Source: Vibrio sp. Hep-1b-8 (GTDB taxonomy: Bacteria > Pseudomonadota > Gammaproteobacteria > Enterobacterales > Vibrionaceae). Taken from it: 64,000 nucleotides of DNA. Both the position numbers and the translations under genes were made by a program. The notes below the pieces were generated by a model. It made no database searches. It was not told the origin of the DNA and saw only the letters and a program-made list of their open reading frames with translations. The DNA lies in NCBI RefSeq assembly GCF_006124995.1, contig NZ_QEWN01000089.1, forward strand, positions 1-64,000, written 5' to 3'. Below are positions 41,363 to 50,774 of the stretch, in pieces. Position 1 is the stretch's first letter, and the number at the start of each line of letters is the position of its first letter.

Positions 41363-41771
41363 TTTAACCTCATGTAATTCCTAACGCTTTTTAGACGGAA
41401 CCTTTCAGTTACGGCACTACGTCTATCTTGCTGACCTTTAGAAAACAACCCCTTGCATATTAACAGGTTATGTGATTTTTGTACGTGGACTTAATAAGAA
41501 TTACGGAAAAAGTCCATCTACTACCTTGTCATTAGCCCTAGTAAGGCAAATAGGTATGATCAATATGTAAAAGAACTTCTACTCTAAATGAGAATGGGGC
41601 AAAGGTGTGTTTGCCGTGATCGGCGCTGGCACACCTATGGACAGAAGTGCGTTTGATTAGTTACGTGAATTCTCAGATCTCGAATAACTTTTTGTATCGC
41701 ATACATACCTTCATTTCCACGGATTGTTAGCATCTGAAATATTCTATTTACTACCATCAGGCTTCTAAGCG
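41363..41771. other. 409-bp cargo spacer with repeats
   Basis: No gene seen. Contains GGGGCAAAGGTG (41596-41607, also at 35667-35678), cargo-spacer repeat A copy 2 (41629-41649), and AATTACGGAAAAA (41499-41511, also at 44936-44948). Confidence 0.5.
41629..41649. repeat. Cargo-spacer repeat A, copy 2
   Basis: Matches 32413-32433 at 20 of 21 positions; both end TGGACAGAAGTG. Confidence 0.7.
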
Positions 41772-43046
41772 CTAATCGAGTCTAATCAACTCCTTCAGCA
41801 AACATGCTTGCTTTAACTGTTTGTCGAGTGCATCTTCATACTCTTGCATTTTGGCACTTGTTGTTGGCAGATCTAATAAACTCTTGATGTCATCATCAAG
41901 CCTTACTTTAAGCATTATATCGAGAATGAAGAATATATAGTGTCTTATATAGCCATACAGCATATACGCGTAATCTTCAGCTTGATCGACCTGTTCTCCA
42001 GTATGAATTGCCATGTTCCTCTTCTGTCTTAATAACTCAAGCTCCTGACTTGCAAGAAACTTATCTTTGAACAGAACGAGTGTTCTATTGATAGTTGTCG
42101 TGTAATTGTCCTTTTGGGTAAACGTAAGTTTCTCAAGCAATGCCCACAAATTTAAAAACACCTTCTGCATATCATTCGTCTCTAGCGCATCCGTCAATTG
42201 ACCAAACACTGTCCTGAAGAACCTATATCTTTTGGTCTTTAGGATCGTTTTATGTAACTTTCTAAAATGAGTGCAAGCATCTTTAAATTCTTGATCATAA
42301 CTATAAGTTGCACCTTTCAGTGAGAAATGTGGCTCGTACCAATAAATTGGAGTCGCTAACGTAGCATCATGATTGTAGAGGTAGTGTAAAGGGAACTTTC
42401 TTACTTTACTTATTGGGTCTACTCTGCCGAAACTTTGCCTACGACCTCCAGCAACTAAGTAGTGGTTGATTACACCAAGAAAATAGCTTAATTCTTCCAA
42501 TGCTAAGGTCGCTCCAGAATAAAAACATCTCGCTGATACCTTAACAACAACCCAAGAAAAAGCCTTTAAATTGATTTTATCATATGACTTTTTGACAGAT
42601 TCAAAATCGTAATTGGCTTTGAACCTCTTTGGAAAACCTTTAGATATTGTAATTTCAGCGAGTTCTGTTCTGACTCTCAACTTGGACTTCAGACCATTTA
42701 CACTTACACCAGTAACTAAGAAAAATTCTTGGTATGGTTTTGCAAGGTATTTTGCTTCTTCGTGTTTTAGAATGTTAGAAACATAACCACTATTCAGTTT
42801 ATTGTCATCGGCAGATTTGAAAATAGCTGTAAAAAGTGCTTGGTCTCTTACATTTTTAGGGATATCACCGAACCTAATATTCTCTTGTAGAAGGCTCATG
42901 TATTTCTCGAACTCAGATCCATCAAATGAAGACTTGTAGTTTTGGTGTAGACGCTTAACACCAGAACTTTGATTTGATTGACACTTAGATATACGAGCTA
43001 TCAACTCCTTAGCTATAGAATCATCTTTCCATTTAGATTTGGCCAC
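41772..43046 (-). CDS. HEPN-motif protein, candidate defence ribonuclease (424 aa)
   Basis: GTG start with GGAG eight bases upstream. The C-terminal third is helical and has R343-N-M-A-I-H348, a HEPN-type R-x4-H motif, preceded by LNLWALLEKLTF as in ApeA/Cthe_2314-like HEPN proteins. The N-terminal 270 residues are mixed alpha/beta and unrecognised; they could be the sensor. HEPN RNases in islands usually act by cleaving RNA after phage sensing. No nucleotidyltransferase (MNT) antitoxin partner lies nearby, so this would be a single-gene system. Confidence 0.7.
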   Translation of the reverse strand: MAKSKWKDDSIAKELIARISKCQSNQSSGVKRLHQNYKSSFDGSEFEKYMSLLQENIRFGDIPKNVRDQALFTAIFKSADDNKLNSGYVSNILKHEEAKYLAKPYQEFFLVTGVSVNGLKSKLRVRTELAEITISKGFPKRFKANYDFESVKKSYDKINLKAFSWVVVKVSARCFYSGATLALEELSYFLGVINHYLVAGGRRQSFGRVDPISKVRKFPLHYLYNHDATLATPIYWYEPHFSLKGATYSYDQEFKDACTHFRKLHKTILKTKRYRFFRTVFGQLTDALETNDMQKVFLNLWALLEKLTFTQKDNYTTTINRTLVLFKDKFLASQELELLRQKRNMAIHTGEQVDQAEDYAYMLYGYIRHYIFFILDIMLKVRLDDDIKSLLDLPTTSAKMQEYEDALDKQLKQACLLKELIRLD

Positions 43047-43347
43047 TATCTACTCCGTCATGTATCTTTAATGTATCGACTATTATTTCGATTAACACTT
43101 GCCAAAACAAAGTGCTGACAAACGTTATCCTAGTTTAATAGAGACATTAATGATATTACGAAAAATAAGTCAAATAGCACATTGATAAAGCGAGTGTTTA
43201 AGCTATTGAAACACACAAGAGGTAGTTCTGAGCTAGCCACGATTGCTAGCTCGTTGTTGGACAAAAGTGTTTTAGGTCTATCGTTCTAAAACACTTGTTC
43301 CAGATTAGAAAAAGTATCTTGAAACCTTAAGCGTTAGTATGGACACA
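43047..43347. other. 301-bp cargo spacer with hairpin
   Basis: No gene seen. TGGACAAAAGTG at 43258-43269 overlaps an 11-bp perfect stem AAGTGTTTTAG / CTAAAACACTT (43265-43296), which probably ends the 478-aa gene transcript. The rest is presumably the HEPN gene promoter. Confidence 0.5.
43265..43296 (-). terminator. Probable terminator after the 478-aa gene
   Basis: 11-bp perfect stem with a 10-base loop, followed on the minus strand by TTTTG. Short T run, so moderate confidence. Confidence 0.5.
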
Positions 43348-44784
43348 TTAGCTGAAGTTTATATGACTAGATGCCAATGTTTTAAACTCAGTTGTTTTTA
43401 ACGTTTTTTCTAAAGTCTGACCATTGGAAATTAAATGATCTAAGATCTGCTTAAGCTTGTCACTAACAACATTGGTTTTTAGATTAGTTAAGATCTGTAC
43501 TGCATGATTTCTACAGTTTGAGTTGGACAACAGATAGTAAATATCTTGTCTGTAGAGAGCTATCAGAACTTGCACTATATTGTCATCGCCTAACATATTT
43601 AAGATTGAGTCATATACAACCTTACCCGAAGGAGAAACACCTGTATTATAGGAAACTCCGTTACCAATACGACAAGACAAGATAATACGAATTAATTTTT
43701 CTTTACGCTCATTGGGAATGTCTGCTTCATTGGAGATATAACTTAAGATTTTCCTAGCATGAGGAACTTCATTATAGAAGTTATCCCAACCACTATGAGC
43801 AGAGCTTAAGTCGTCTAGGTGCTCATCTAGAAGAATAACTCTTGCTTCAAGTGTCTTAAATTGGTTTCCAGAGCAAAACTCGAAGAATTCGTTACCAGCA
43901 GCAAACTTATCGTTGTGCAAATTTGTACGATAGCCGTCTAACGTAACACCTAATTTATATTTGAGATTATTATCGGCGTGTTGCCAAACCGTTGGCGCAA
44001 TAAGGGAAATATTTTTCTTTAAGATATTGTTAGCGCCAGCACCAACGTACATCCCAAAGATCGTCTGAAGAACGTTATCACAATTTTTTGTGTGCAATTG
44101 CTTAAGACCATTCTGCATATGCTGTAAACTTGAGCTATCTATAACTTCTGTTTGATTACGCAAGTTTTCAACAAAAGCCTTAACTTGTAATGCAGCCTCT
44201 GAAGGAGTGTCATTAATAACTTCTTGTACACACGTTTGTAGCCATCCCATCAACTCAAAAGCATTGATATTCGCATCATTCGGATGACTAGCACCAATGT
44301 CATTACGCATAATCAGGATATGGGTTAACTTTTTATAAATTGAATCAGAGATCAGTTCTAGCTTGGCGCAGTTATCAAGGAGAACTTTATCCTTAATGCC
44401 ACTTAAGTCATTCTCGGTACTAAATAAATCTCGGTGCTTTCCTCCAACCGCAGCATCAAAAAACAGCTCTAAGCCATAAATAACAGTTTTTTTCCGCAAG
44501 TTTAAAACCACTTCGTTCCATACGTAGTTCAATGCAGCATCAAATAGACCTATCGCACTTGCTGCTGCAAATTTAGATAAGTATCTAGACTCGCGCTTAA
44601 CCTCATCTGGCAATGTCATAACAAACTGAGGAAAGTTTGTCTGAACAACCTGACGCTCAGCGGTTGTAGCTAGAATATTTTCCTTTGGTAATCCAAGAGA
44701 CTCTAAAAACTGCTCAAATCGATTGAAATCAGTAGAGACAAGTTGCCCTTGTGTTTGCGCACTAACCACTTCATTCGTACTCAT
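43348..44784 (-). CDS. Second HEPN-motif protein, candidate defence ribonuclease (478 aa)
   Basis: ATG with AAGG eight bases upstream. Residues about 70-200 look like a HEPN four-helix bundle: FDAALNYVWNEVVLNLR leads to R160-N-D-I-G-A-S-H167, an R-x6-H motif. The remaining 280 residues are all-helical and unrecognised, perhaps a sensor or repeat scaffold. No partner gene. It is the last cargo gene before the right junction and, like its neighbour, reads away from it. Confidence 0.65.
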   Translation of the reverse strand: MSTNEVVSAQTQGQLVSTDFNRFEQFLESLGLPKENILATTAERQVVQTNFPQFVMTLPDEVKRESRYLSKFAAASAIGLFDAALNYVWNEVVLNLRKKTVIYGLELFFDAAVGGKHRDLFSTENDLSGIKDKVLLDNCAKLELISDSIYKKLTHILIMRNDIGASHPNDANINAFELMGWLQTCVQEVINDTPSEAALQVKAFVENLRNQTEVIDSSSLQHMQNGLKQLHTKNCDNVLQTIFGMYVGAGANNILKKNISLIAPTVWQHADNNLKYKLGVTLDGYRTNLHNDKFAAGNEFFEFCSGNQFKTLEARVILLDEHLDDLSSAHSGWDNFYNEVPHARKILSYISNEADIPNERKEKLIRIILSCRIGNGVSYNTGVSPSGKVVYDSILNMLGDDNIVQVLIALYRQDIYYLLSNSNCRNHAVQILTNLKTNVVSDKLKQILDHLISNGQTLEKTLKTTEFKTLASSHINFS

Positions 44785-45356
44785 ATATAACCTAACCTTT
44801 TATTCTTATATAACTCAAAGGGTTCGTTGTGTGCTCGGATTTTCCATCTTTGCATTTCGTCTATGTTGCTAGCATTTATTATGAAACTCAACTGGTATCA
44901 ACTTGTTGTGTGAATCGATATAAAGTTACGGGAGAAATTACGGAAAAATTCCGTATAAAAGGTCTAAGTATGGAATTAGATTAACTTGGTCTGGCTAGAT
45001 CGACTGGTCGCTGGTTCTGAGAAGCTTTGGAGCATTTCTGAGTTACACAACACATCAACTCTCTTGAATTGGTCAATTTTGCTTTAGCTAGTTCTCTGTT
45101 TACTTGAGTTATATTCTTAGTCGGTTGTCTAGATTGTTTTCAACATTACTCTTTGTCATTGGCTGTAAACTGTTTGAGTGTAAATTTGAACAGTTAAAAC
45201 CAGTTGCCAAGTAGAGCAAGTATCAGCTTCACTCCCTATGTGTATTGGAAGGTTATTAATTTGTTAACGGCAAATGGGTGTTTTACTTTTCCTTCTACCG
45301 TTGTATATTAACCACCATCTCAGACAGAATTATGCAGTATTGCTAAAGCTACACTG
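44785..45356. other. 572-bp non-coding right end of island
   Basis: No gene with a binding site seen. Contains the palindrome TACGGAAAAATTCCGTA (44939-44955), cargo-spacer repeat B copy 2 (45025-45045), the promoter of the 478-aa gene, and the inner side of the right junction (AAAGCTACACT at 45345-45355). In an excised circle this DNA would lie just upstream of the island recA and could provide its promoter. Confidence 0.5.
45025..45045. repeat. Cargo-spacer repeat B, copy 2
   Basis: Matches 39303-39323 at 20 of 21 positions. Confidence 0.7.
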
Positions 45357-45365
45357 AATCCCGAG
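45357..45365. repeat. Right junction core of the recA island (attR)
   Basis: AATCCCGAG, identical to 24745-24753. To its right host recA continues in frame at codon 207. Confidence 0.85.
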
Positions 45366-45794
45366 ACGACAACAGGCGGAAATGCTCTAAAATTCTATGC
45401 TTCAGTCCGCCTAGATATCCGTCGAACAGGCGCTATTAAAAGTGGCGATGAAGTAATCGGTAACGAAACTCGCGTTAAAGTGGTTAAGAACAAGATTGCT
45501 GCACCATTTAAACAAGCTGAGACGCAAATTCTATACGGTCAAGGCTTCAACCGTGAAGGTGAGCTAATTGATCTAGGTGTGAAGCATAAGCTGATTGAAA
45601 AAGCGGGTGCTTGGTACAGCTACAATGGCGACAAGATTGGTCAAGGTAAGGCAAACGCAGGTAAATTCCTACGTGAAAACCCTCAAGCCGCGAAAGAAAT
45701 TGATACTAAGCTACGTGAAATGCTGCTTTTACCCGCAGAAGAACAGCCTGTTGAAGCTGAATTAGGCCAGATGCCAGAGCAAGAAGAATTTTAA
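45366..45794 (+). pseudogene. recA: Host recA, 3' part (codons 207-348), promoterless
   Basis: 142 codons plus stop, beginning [17 protein letters not shown] and ending EQEEF. Joined to 24136-24753 it restores a 348-codon recA, so no bases of the gene were lost on insertion. An ATG within it at 45480 opens a 104-codon frame, but this is just the C-terminal domain and has no proper binding site. It is no longer connected to the SOS promoter. Transcripts entering from the island could still run into recX. Confidence 0.95.
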
Positions 45795-45812
45795 TTCTGT
45801 TTAAGTGAAATC

Positions 45813-45838
45813 AAAGCCCTGCGAATGCGGGGCTTTGT
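45813..45838 (+). terminator. recA terminator
   Basis: Stem AAAGCCCTGC / GCGGGGCTTT and TGTT, just past the recA stop. recX expression normally depends on read-through of such a hairpin. Confidence 0.75.
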
Positions 45839-45867
45839 TATATCTAGAATTTGAAAATAAGTAAGTT

Positions 45868-46332
45868 ATGTTTCAAAGAAAACCACCCACATTATCGAGT
45901 AAAGAAGCGGCTATGCAGTTGCTAAGCCGCCGTGATCATGGTGAGTATGAGCTTTATCAAAAACTGAGCTTAAAAGGCTATGAGGATGAAGCGATTCAAG
46001 AGGCCATCAACTTTTGCCTCGATCACAATTATCTTGATGATTTGCGTTATGCCAAAAGTCAGATACGCCAGCATGTTTATAAAGGACATGGCGAAAGAAG
46101 GATTCGCCAAGAGTTAAATCAAAAGCGTGTCGCCGAGGCTACGATAGAAAAAGCGATGGAGCAAGAGCCTCAAGATTGGTTTGAATTGGCAAAAGGTGCA
46201 GCAGAGAAGAAATTTAAAGGGATTAAAGCCAAAGACGCAAAAGAGTACGCCAAACAAGTCCGATTCCTGCAATATCGTGGCTATAGTTTTGAACAAATTA
46301 GTTATGCACTCAATTCGGATTGCGACGATTAA
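45868..46332 (+). CDS. recX: RecX, regulator of RecA
   Basis: Binds RecA filaments and limits their growth. 154 aa, built of three-helix repeats; [14 protein letters not shown] and [15 protein letters not shown] are family segments. Normally co-transcribed with recA by read-through from the SOS promoter. Here the island sits between that promoter and recX, so its control has changed: it now needs a promoter in the island right end or in the recA remnant (inference). Confidence 0.95.
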   Translation: MFQRKPPTLSSKEAAMQLLSRRDHGEYELYQKLSLKGYEDEAIQEAINFCLDHNYLDDLRYAKSQIRQHVYKGHGERRIRQELNQKRVAEATIEKAMEQEPQDWFELAKGAAEKKFKGIKAKDAKEYAKQVRFLQYRGYSFEQISYALNSDCDD

Positions 46333-46475
46333 TCGAGAATAAGCAGCTTGATCTGGAGATTTGTCGTTAATTGCAGGAACAACAGGCTCTTTTCTGCGAG
46401 AAAACTAGTCGTAGCGTGAACCATGATCTACAATAGCGCAAAAATTTCACTCGACTATTTTTCAGGAAGAGCTGC

Positions 46476-49058
46476 ATGTACATGAGCACTGATGAGGTTC
46501 GTAACGCGTTCCTTAAGTTCTTTGAAAGCAAAGGACACCAAATCGTAGACAGTTCATCGTTGGTTCCACATAACGATCCAACCCTGCTATTCACAAACGC
46601 AGGTATGAACCAATTCAAAGATTGCTTCTTAGGCGCAGAAAAGCGTGCCTACACACGAGCAACTACGGCTCAGCGTTGTGTACGTGCGGGTGGTAAACAC
46701 AACGACCTCGAAAATGTGGGTTTTACAGCTCGTCACCATACTTTCTTTGAAATGCTAGGTAACTTCAGCTTTGGTGATTACTTCAAAGAAGATGCGATTG
46801 CGTTTGCATGGGAATTCCTCACTGAGACATTAAAACTGCCTACTGATCGTCTACTGGTAACGGTTTACGAAACAGATGACGAAGCATTCGAAATTTGGAA
46901 CAAGAAAGTAAGTGTTCCCGCTGATCGTATTATCCGTATCGGCGATAAAGAAGGCGGTAAGCAGTACGAGTCTGATAACTTCTGGACTATGGGTGACACA
47001 GGTCCTTGTGGTCCGTGTACTGAAATTTTCTACGATCATGGTGAGCACATCTGGGGTGGCCGTCCAGGTACACCTGAAGAAGATGGTGACCGTTTCATCG
47101 AGATCTGGAACAACGTATTTATGCAGTTCAACCGTCATGCTGACGGCACGATGGAGCCGCTACCAAAGCCTTCGGTAGACACGGGCATGGGTATCGAGCG
47201 TATCTCTGCAATCATGCAAGGCGTCCACTCAAACTACGAAATCGACGTATTCCAAAAACTAATCAAAGCAGCCGCTCAAACCATCGGTTATGAAGATTTG
47301 TCTAACCAGTCTCTACGCGTGATTGCTGACCATATCCGTTCTTGTTCATTCTTGATCGTTGATGGTGTCATGCCTTCGAATGAAGGGCGTGGTTATGTCT
47401 TGCGTCGTATCATCCGTCGTGCAGTTCGTCACGGTAACAAACTTGGTGCGAAAGGCGTATTCTTCCACAAACTGGTAGGTGTTCTTGCTGAAGTCATGGG
47501 CAGTGCTGGTGAAGAGTTGAAGAAACAACAAGCGGTTGTGGAAAAAGTTCTACGTATCGAAGAAGAGAACTTCGGTCGCACGCTAGAGCGTGGTATGGCG
47601 ATTCTGAATGAAGCGTTAGATAACCTAGAAGGCAAAGTGCTAGACGGTGAAACCGTATTCAAACTTTACGATACTTACGGTTTCCCTGCTGACCTGACAA
47701 ACGACGTTGCGCGTGAGCGTGATTTCGCTATCGATGAAGAAGGCTTCGAGAAAGCGATGGAAGAGCAGCGTCAGCGTGCTCGCGAAGCCGGTCAGTTCGG
47801 TACAGACTACAACGCAACCATCAAAACGGAAGCAGAAACAGAGTTTTGTGGCTACGCTGGTACTCAAGGTGAAAGCACAGTAGTAGAAATTTTTGTTGAA
47901 GGCGAAGCGGCTGATACTTTGTCTGCGGGTGACAAAGCCATCATCGTTCTTGGTGAGACTCCGTTCTATGCTGAATCAGGTGGTCAATGTGGTGATGCTG
48001 GTTTTGTGAAGACGGAATCGGGTCTATTCAAAGTTGAAGACACACAAAAACTCGGTAATGCGATTGCTCATCATGGGGTCATGGCTGAAGGCGTCCTAGC
48101 TAAGGGTGACCAAGTTGAAGCGGTTGTCGATGCAGAGCGTCGTGCAGCGATCTCACTAAACCACTCGGCAACGCATTTACTGCATGCAGCACTAAGACAA
48201 GTTCTTGGCGAGCACGTAACGCAGAAAGGTTCTCTCGTTAAGCCTGAAAACCTACGTTTTGACTTCTCTCATCTTGAAGGGGTAACGGGGGCTGAACTTA
48301 AAGAAGTTGAGCGTCTAGTCAATGCGCAAGTTCGTCGCAACCACGTTATCGAAACCAATGTCATGGACATCGAATCAGCGAAGCAGAAAGGTGCGATGGC
48401 ACTCTTCGGCGAGAAGTACGATGATGAAGTTCGCGTGCTATCGATGGGCGAGTTCTCTACTGAGCTTTGTGGTGGTATCCACGCATCGAACACCGGTGAT
48501 ATCGGTCTATTCAAGATCATTTCAGAAGGTGGTATCGCAGCTGGTATTCGTCGTATTGAAGCGGTAACCGGTGAAGCAGCACTTGACGCAATTGAAGCAC
48601 AACAAGCTAAGTATGAAGAGAAACTGGCTGAATCTGCTTCTAAAGCGAAAACGTTAGAGAAGGAAATCCAGAAGCTGAAAGACAAGATGGCTGCAGCAGA
48701 AAGTGCAAACATCATGGGTAAAGCTCAGGAAATTAATGGCGTTAAAGTACTTATTGCTGCAATGGAAGGTGCTGATAGCAAGAACCTACGTACTATGGTT
48801 GATGACATCAAAAACCAAATGGGTAGTGGTGTTGTGATGCTTGCAAACATCAGTGATGGCAAGGTTGGCCTAATTGCGGGCGTAACTAAAGATCTGATCG
48901 GCAAAGTGAAAGCCGGAGACCTTGTTAAGATGGTTGCAGAACAAGTTGGTGGTAAAGGCGGTGGTCGTCCAGATATGGCTCAAGCGGGCGGTACTGACGT
49001 GTCTGCGCTACCAAAAGCGATCGAAAGTGTTCAGCCTTGGCTAGAAGAACGCCTATAG
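46476..49058 (+). CDS. alaS: Alanyl-tRNA synthetase
   Basis: Class II synthetase charging and proofreading tRNA-Ala, 860 aa (family about 860-876). The start [16 protein letters not shown] fits Vibrio homologues; an ATG two codons later is an alternative. The catalytic core has [14 protein letters not shown] and RQ-rich [18 protein letters not shown]; the editing domain has [12 protein letters not shown] and [13 protein letters not shown] zinc ligands; the C-Ala domain ends [12 protein letters not shown]. Followed by a strong terminator. Confidence 0.98.
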   Translation: MYMSTDEVRNAFLKFFESKGHQIVDSSSLVPHNDPTLLFTNAGMNQFKDCFLGAEKRAYTRATTAQRCVRAGGKHNDLENVGFTARHHTFFEMLGNFSFGDYFKEDAIAFAWEFLTETLKLPTDRLLVTVYETDDEAFEIWNKKVSVPADRIIRIGDKEGGKQYESDNFWTMGDTGPCGPCTEIFYDHGEHIWGGRPGTPEEDGDRFIEIWNNVFMQFNRHADGTMEPLPKPSVDTGMGIERISAIMQGVHSNYEIDVFQKLIKAAAQTIGYEDLSNQSLRVIADHIRSCSFLIVDGVMPSNEGRGYVLRRIIRRAVRHGNKLGAKGVFFHKLVGVLAEVMGSAGEELKKQQAVVEKVLRIEEENFGRTLERGMAILNEALDNLEGKVLDGETVFKLYDTYGFPADLTNDVARERDFAIDEEGFEKAMEEQRQRAREAGQFGTDYNATIKTEAETEFCGYAGTQGESTVVEIFVEGEAADTLSAGDKAIIVLGETPFYAESGGQCGDAGFVKTESGLFKVEDTQKLGNAIAHHGVMAEGVLAKGDQVEAVVDAERRAAISLNHSATHLLHAALRQVLGEHVTQKGSLVKPENLRFDFSHLEGVTGAELKEVERLVNAQVRRNHVIETNVMDIESAKQKGAMALFGEKYDDEVRVLSMGEFSTELCGGIHASNTGDIGLFKIISEGGIAAGIRRIEAVTGEAALDAIEAQQAKYEEKLAESASKAKTLEKEIQKLKDKMAAAESANIMGKAQEINGVKVLIAAMEGADSKNLRTMVDDIKNQMGSGVVMLANISDGKVGLIAGVTKDLIGKVKAGDLVKMVAEQVGGKGGGRPDMAQAGGTDVSALPKAIESVQPWLEERL

Positions 49059-49078
49059 ACATCGAATATTAAATGATA

Positions 49079-49117
49079 ACGCTCAATCAGTTCTTTGATT
49101 GAGCGTATTTTTTTTGA
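49079..49117 (+). terminator. Rho-independent terminator of alaS
   Basis: Stem ACGCTCAATCA / TGATTGAGCGT with GTTCTT loop and a run of eight T. Confidence 0.92.
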
Positions 49118-49120
49118 GCT

Positions 49121-49176
49121 AACCAAGTGGTTTAATTAGTCGTCTAAAAGACGGTTAAATAGGCCGCTTGGTTTTT
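49121..49176 (+). terminator. Second, long hairpin between alaS and lysC
   Basis: AACCAAGTGG pairs with CCGCTTGGTT and the stem continues (with G-T pairs and one mismatch) to CGTCT / AGACG with an AAA loop, about 25 pairs in all, then TTTTTG. Either a back-up terminator or a leader structure; no lysine riboswitch features seen. Confidence 0.65.
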
Positions 49177-49254
49177 GTTATAACTACTGCAAACAATATT
49201 CAACATATTGAATGTGGTCCGAATGAGACTTTGGTCTTGGGAAGGTGAAGACTG

Positions 49255-50442
49255 GTGAAAAAGCCCCTTATCGTGCAAAAGTTTGGTGGAACATCTGTAG
49301 GTTCCGTAGAAAGAATTCATACAGTAGCCAAACACATCATTAAGGCGAAAAATGATGGTAATCAAGTTGTCGTAGTTGTCTCTGCGATGTCTGGTGAAAC
49401 AAACAGACTAATGGATTTGGCTAAACAAGTAGACAGTGTACCTACTGCTCGAGAACTTGATGTTTTGCTCTCTGCTGGTGAACAAGTGTCCATGGCACTA
49501 CTGGCAATGACTTTAAATAAATTAGGTCATTCCGCTCGTTCACTTACCGGAGCACAAGCGAACATTGTGACGGACAATCAACACAATGACGCGACGATTA
49601 AACATATTGACACTAGCGCGATAGATGAACTGTTAGCGCAAGACCAAATTGTCATAGTGGCAGGTTTTCAAGGTATCAATGAAAATGGGGATATCACCAC
49701 CCTGGGAAGGGGCGGTTCTGATACCAGTGCTGTTACTCTCGCAGGTGCGTTGAGTGCAGATGAGTGCCAGATATTTACCGATGTTGATGGTATTTACACT
49801 TGCGATCCTAGAGTCGTTTCTTCGGCGAAGAAACTGGATGTCATTGATTTTCCTTCGATGGAAGAGATGGCTCGTAAAGGCGCAAAAGTGCTTCATTTAC
49901 CATCGGTTCAATACGCTTGGCGTAACAGTGTACCATTGCGAGTGCTGTCGACGTTTGACACTAACAACGGCAGCTTAGTCAAAGGGGAGCAGTGTTTGGC
50001 ATCGGTATGTGGCGTCGCTATTCAACGTGATATGTGTCTGATCAATATTGAGAAAGATGCGCTTTGCGGTTTAAAAACACAGTGCCAGATGATAGGTGTG
50101 ACGATTTGGAATGTGATCGAGCATGCAGAATGGGTAGGTGTAGTGATAAAACACGATGCTTATGCAAAACTGGAACTGGTTTTCAACGACAAAATCCGTA
50201 ATAGTGAATGGGTAAGCTTGTTGACCGCAGTAGGCCTTCATGTCGAAGGACTGGTTGAAAGGTCATACGCTTTGCTCTCAGAACAGGGGATCGATATTGA
50301 GCATTATGCGGTAAACTCACAATCGCTGGTGCTAGTGTTGCAACCCGAATGTGTCGACAAAGCGGCGAACATACTGCATGATGCTTACATTACGTCTTCA
50401 CAGGCACTCGATTGCCAACAAAAACATGCCTTTTTAGGTTAG
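49255..50442 (+). CDS. lysC: Aspartate kinase (monofunctional)
   Basis: First enzyme of the aspartate family pathway (lysine, methionine, threonine, ectoine). 395 aa with a GTG start and GGAAGG upstream. The nucleotide-site KFGGTSVGS opens the protein; FQGINENGDITTLGRGGSDT and the C-terminal ACT-domain region follow. Symbol by orthology to the Vibrio gene between alaS and csrA. The feedback effector cannot be read from sequence. An inverted repeat ATTCAA-CATA-TTGAAT at 49198-49213 lies in the upstream region. Confidence 0.9.
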   Translation: MKKPLIVQKFGGTSVGSVERIHTVAKHIIKAKNDGNQVVVVVSAMSGETNRLMDLAKQVDSVPTARELDVLLSAGEQVSMALLAMTLNKLGHSARSLTGAQANIVTDNQHNDATIKHIDTSAIDELLAQDQIVIVAGFQGINENGDITTLGRGGSDTSAVTLAGALSADECQIFTDVDGIYTCDPRVVSSAKKLDVIDFPSMEEMARKGAKVLHLPSVQYAWRNSVPLRVLSTFDTNNGSLVKGEQCLASVCGVAIQRDMCLINIEKDALCGLKTQCQMIGVTIWNVIEHAEWVGVVIKHDAYAKLELVFNDKIRNSEWVSLLTAVGLHVEGLVERSYALLSEQGIDIEHYAVNSQSLVLVLQPECVDKAANILHDAYITSSQALDCQQKHAFLG

Positions 50443-50534
50443 ATTCGAACCACAATAGAGTTTACGAAAATATCACTTTTGTTGGATAATAGCTTTGTAG
50501 CAAGATAAATCAGAGATTACTCAAGGAGCACAGA

Positions 50535-50732
50535 ATGCTAATTTTAACTCGCCGCGTTGGCGAAACTCTAATGATCGGTGATGAAGTCACAGTAACTGTA
50601 CTGGGTGTTAAAGGTAACCAAGTACGTATCGGCGTAAATGCACCGAAAGAAGTGTCTGTTCACCGTGAAGAAATCTACATGCGCATTCAGGCAGAAAAAG
50701 GTAATGGTAACGTTGCATCTGGCAACTACTAA
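50535..50732 (+). CDS. csrA: Carbon storage regulator CsrA
   Basis: RNA-binding dimer that represses translation at GGA sites and controls motility, metabolism and virulence in Vibrio. 65 aa; [18 protein letters not shown] and [16 protein letters not shown] are the RNA-contact beta-strands. AAGGAG lies upstream of the ATG. A terminator follows, then an IS200-type element. Confidence 0.98.
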   Translation: MLILTRRVGETLMIGDEVTVTVLGVKGNQVRIGVNAPKEVSVHREEIYMRIQAEKGNGNVASGNY

Positions 50733-50738
50733 TTACAC

Positions 50739-50768
50739 AAAAAGGCTGACATTTTGTCAGCCTTTTTT
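50739..50768 (+). terminator. Rho-independent terminator of csrA
   Basis: Stem AAAAGGCTGAC / GTCAGCCTTTT with an ATTTT loop and T run. Confidence 0.93.
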
Positions 50769-50774
50769 GTTTTC

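Noticed and set aside
32305..45356. Cargo spacers as integron attC sites
   Set aside because: No attC-like R/L boxes, and the cargo genes face both ways.
45480..45794. 104-codon ORF as a separate gene
   Set aside because: It is the C-terminal part of host recA in its native frame; the frame continues upstream to the island junction.
49059..49254. Lysine riboswitch upstream of lysC
   Set aside because: The remaining space after two hairpins is short and I see none of the conserved riboswitch segments.
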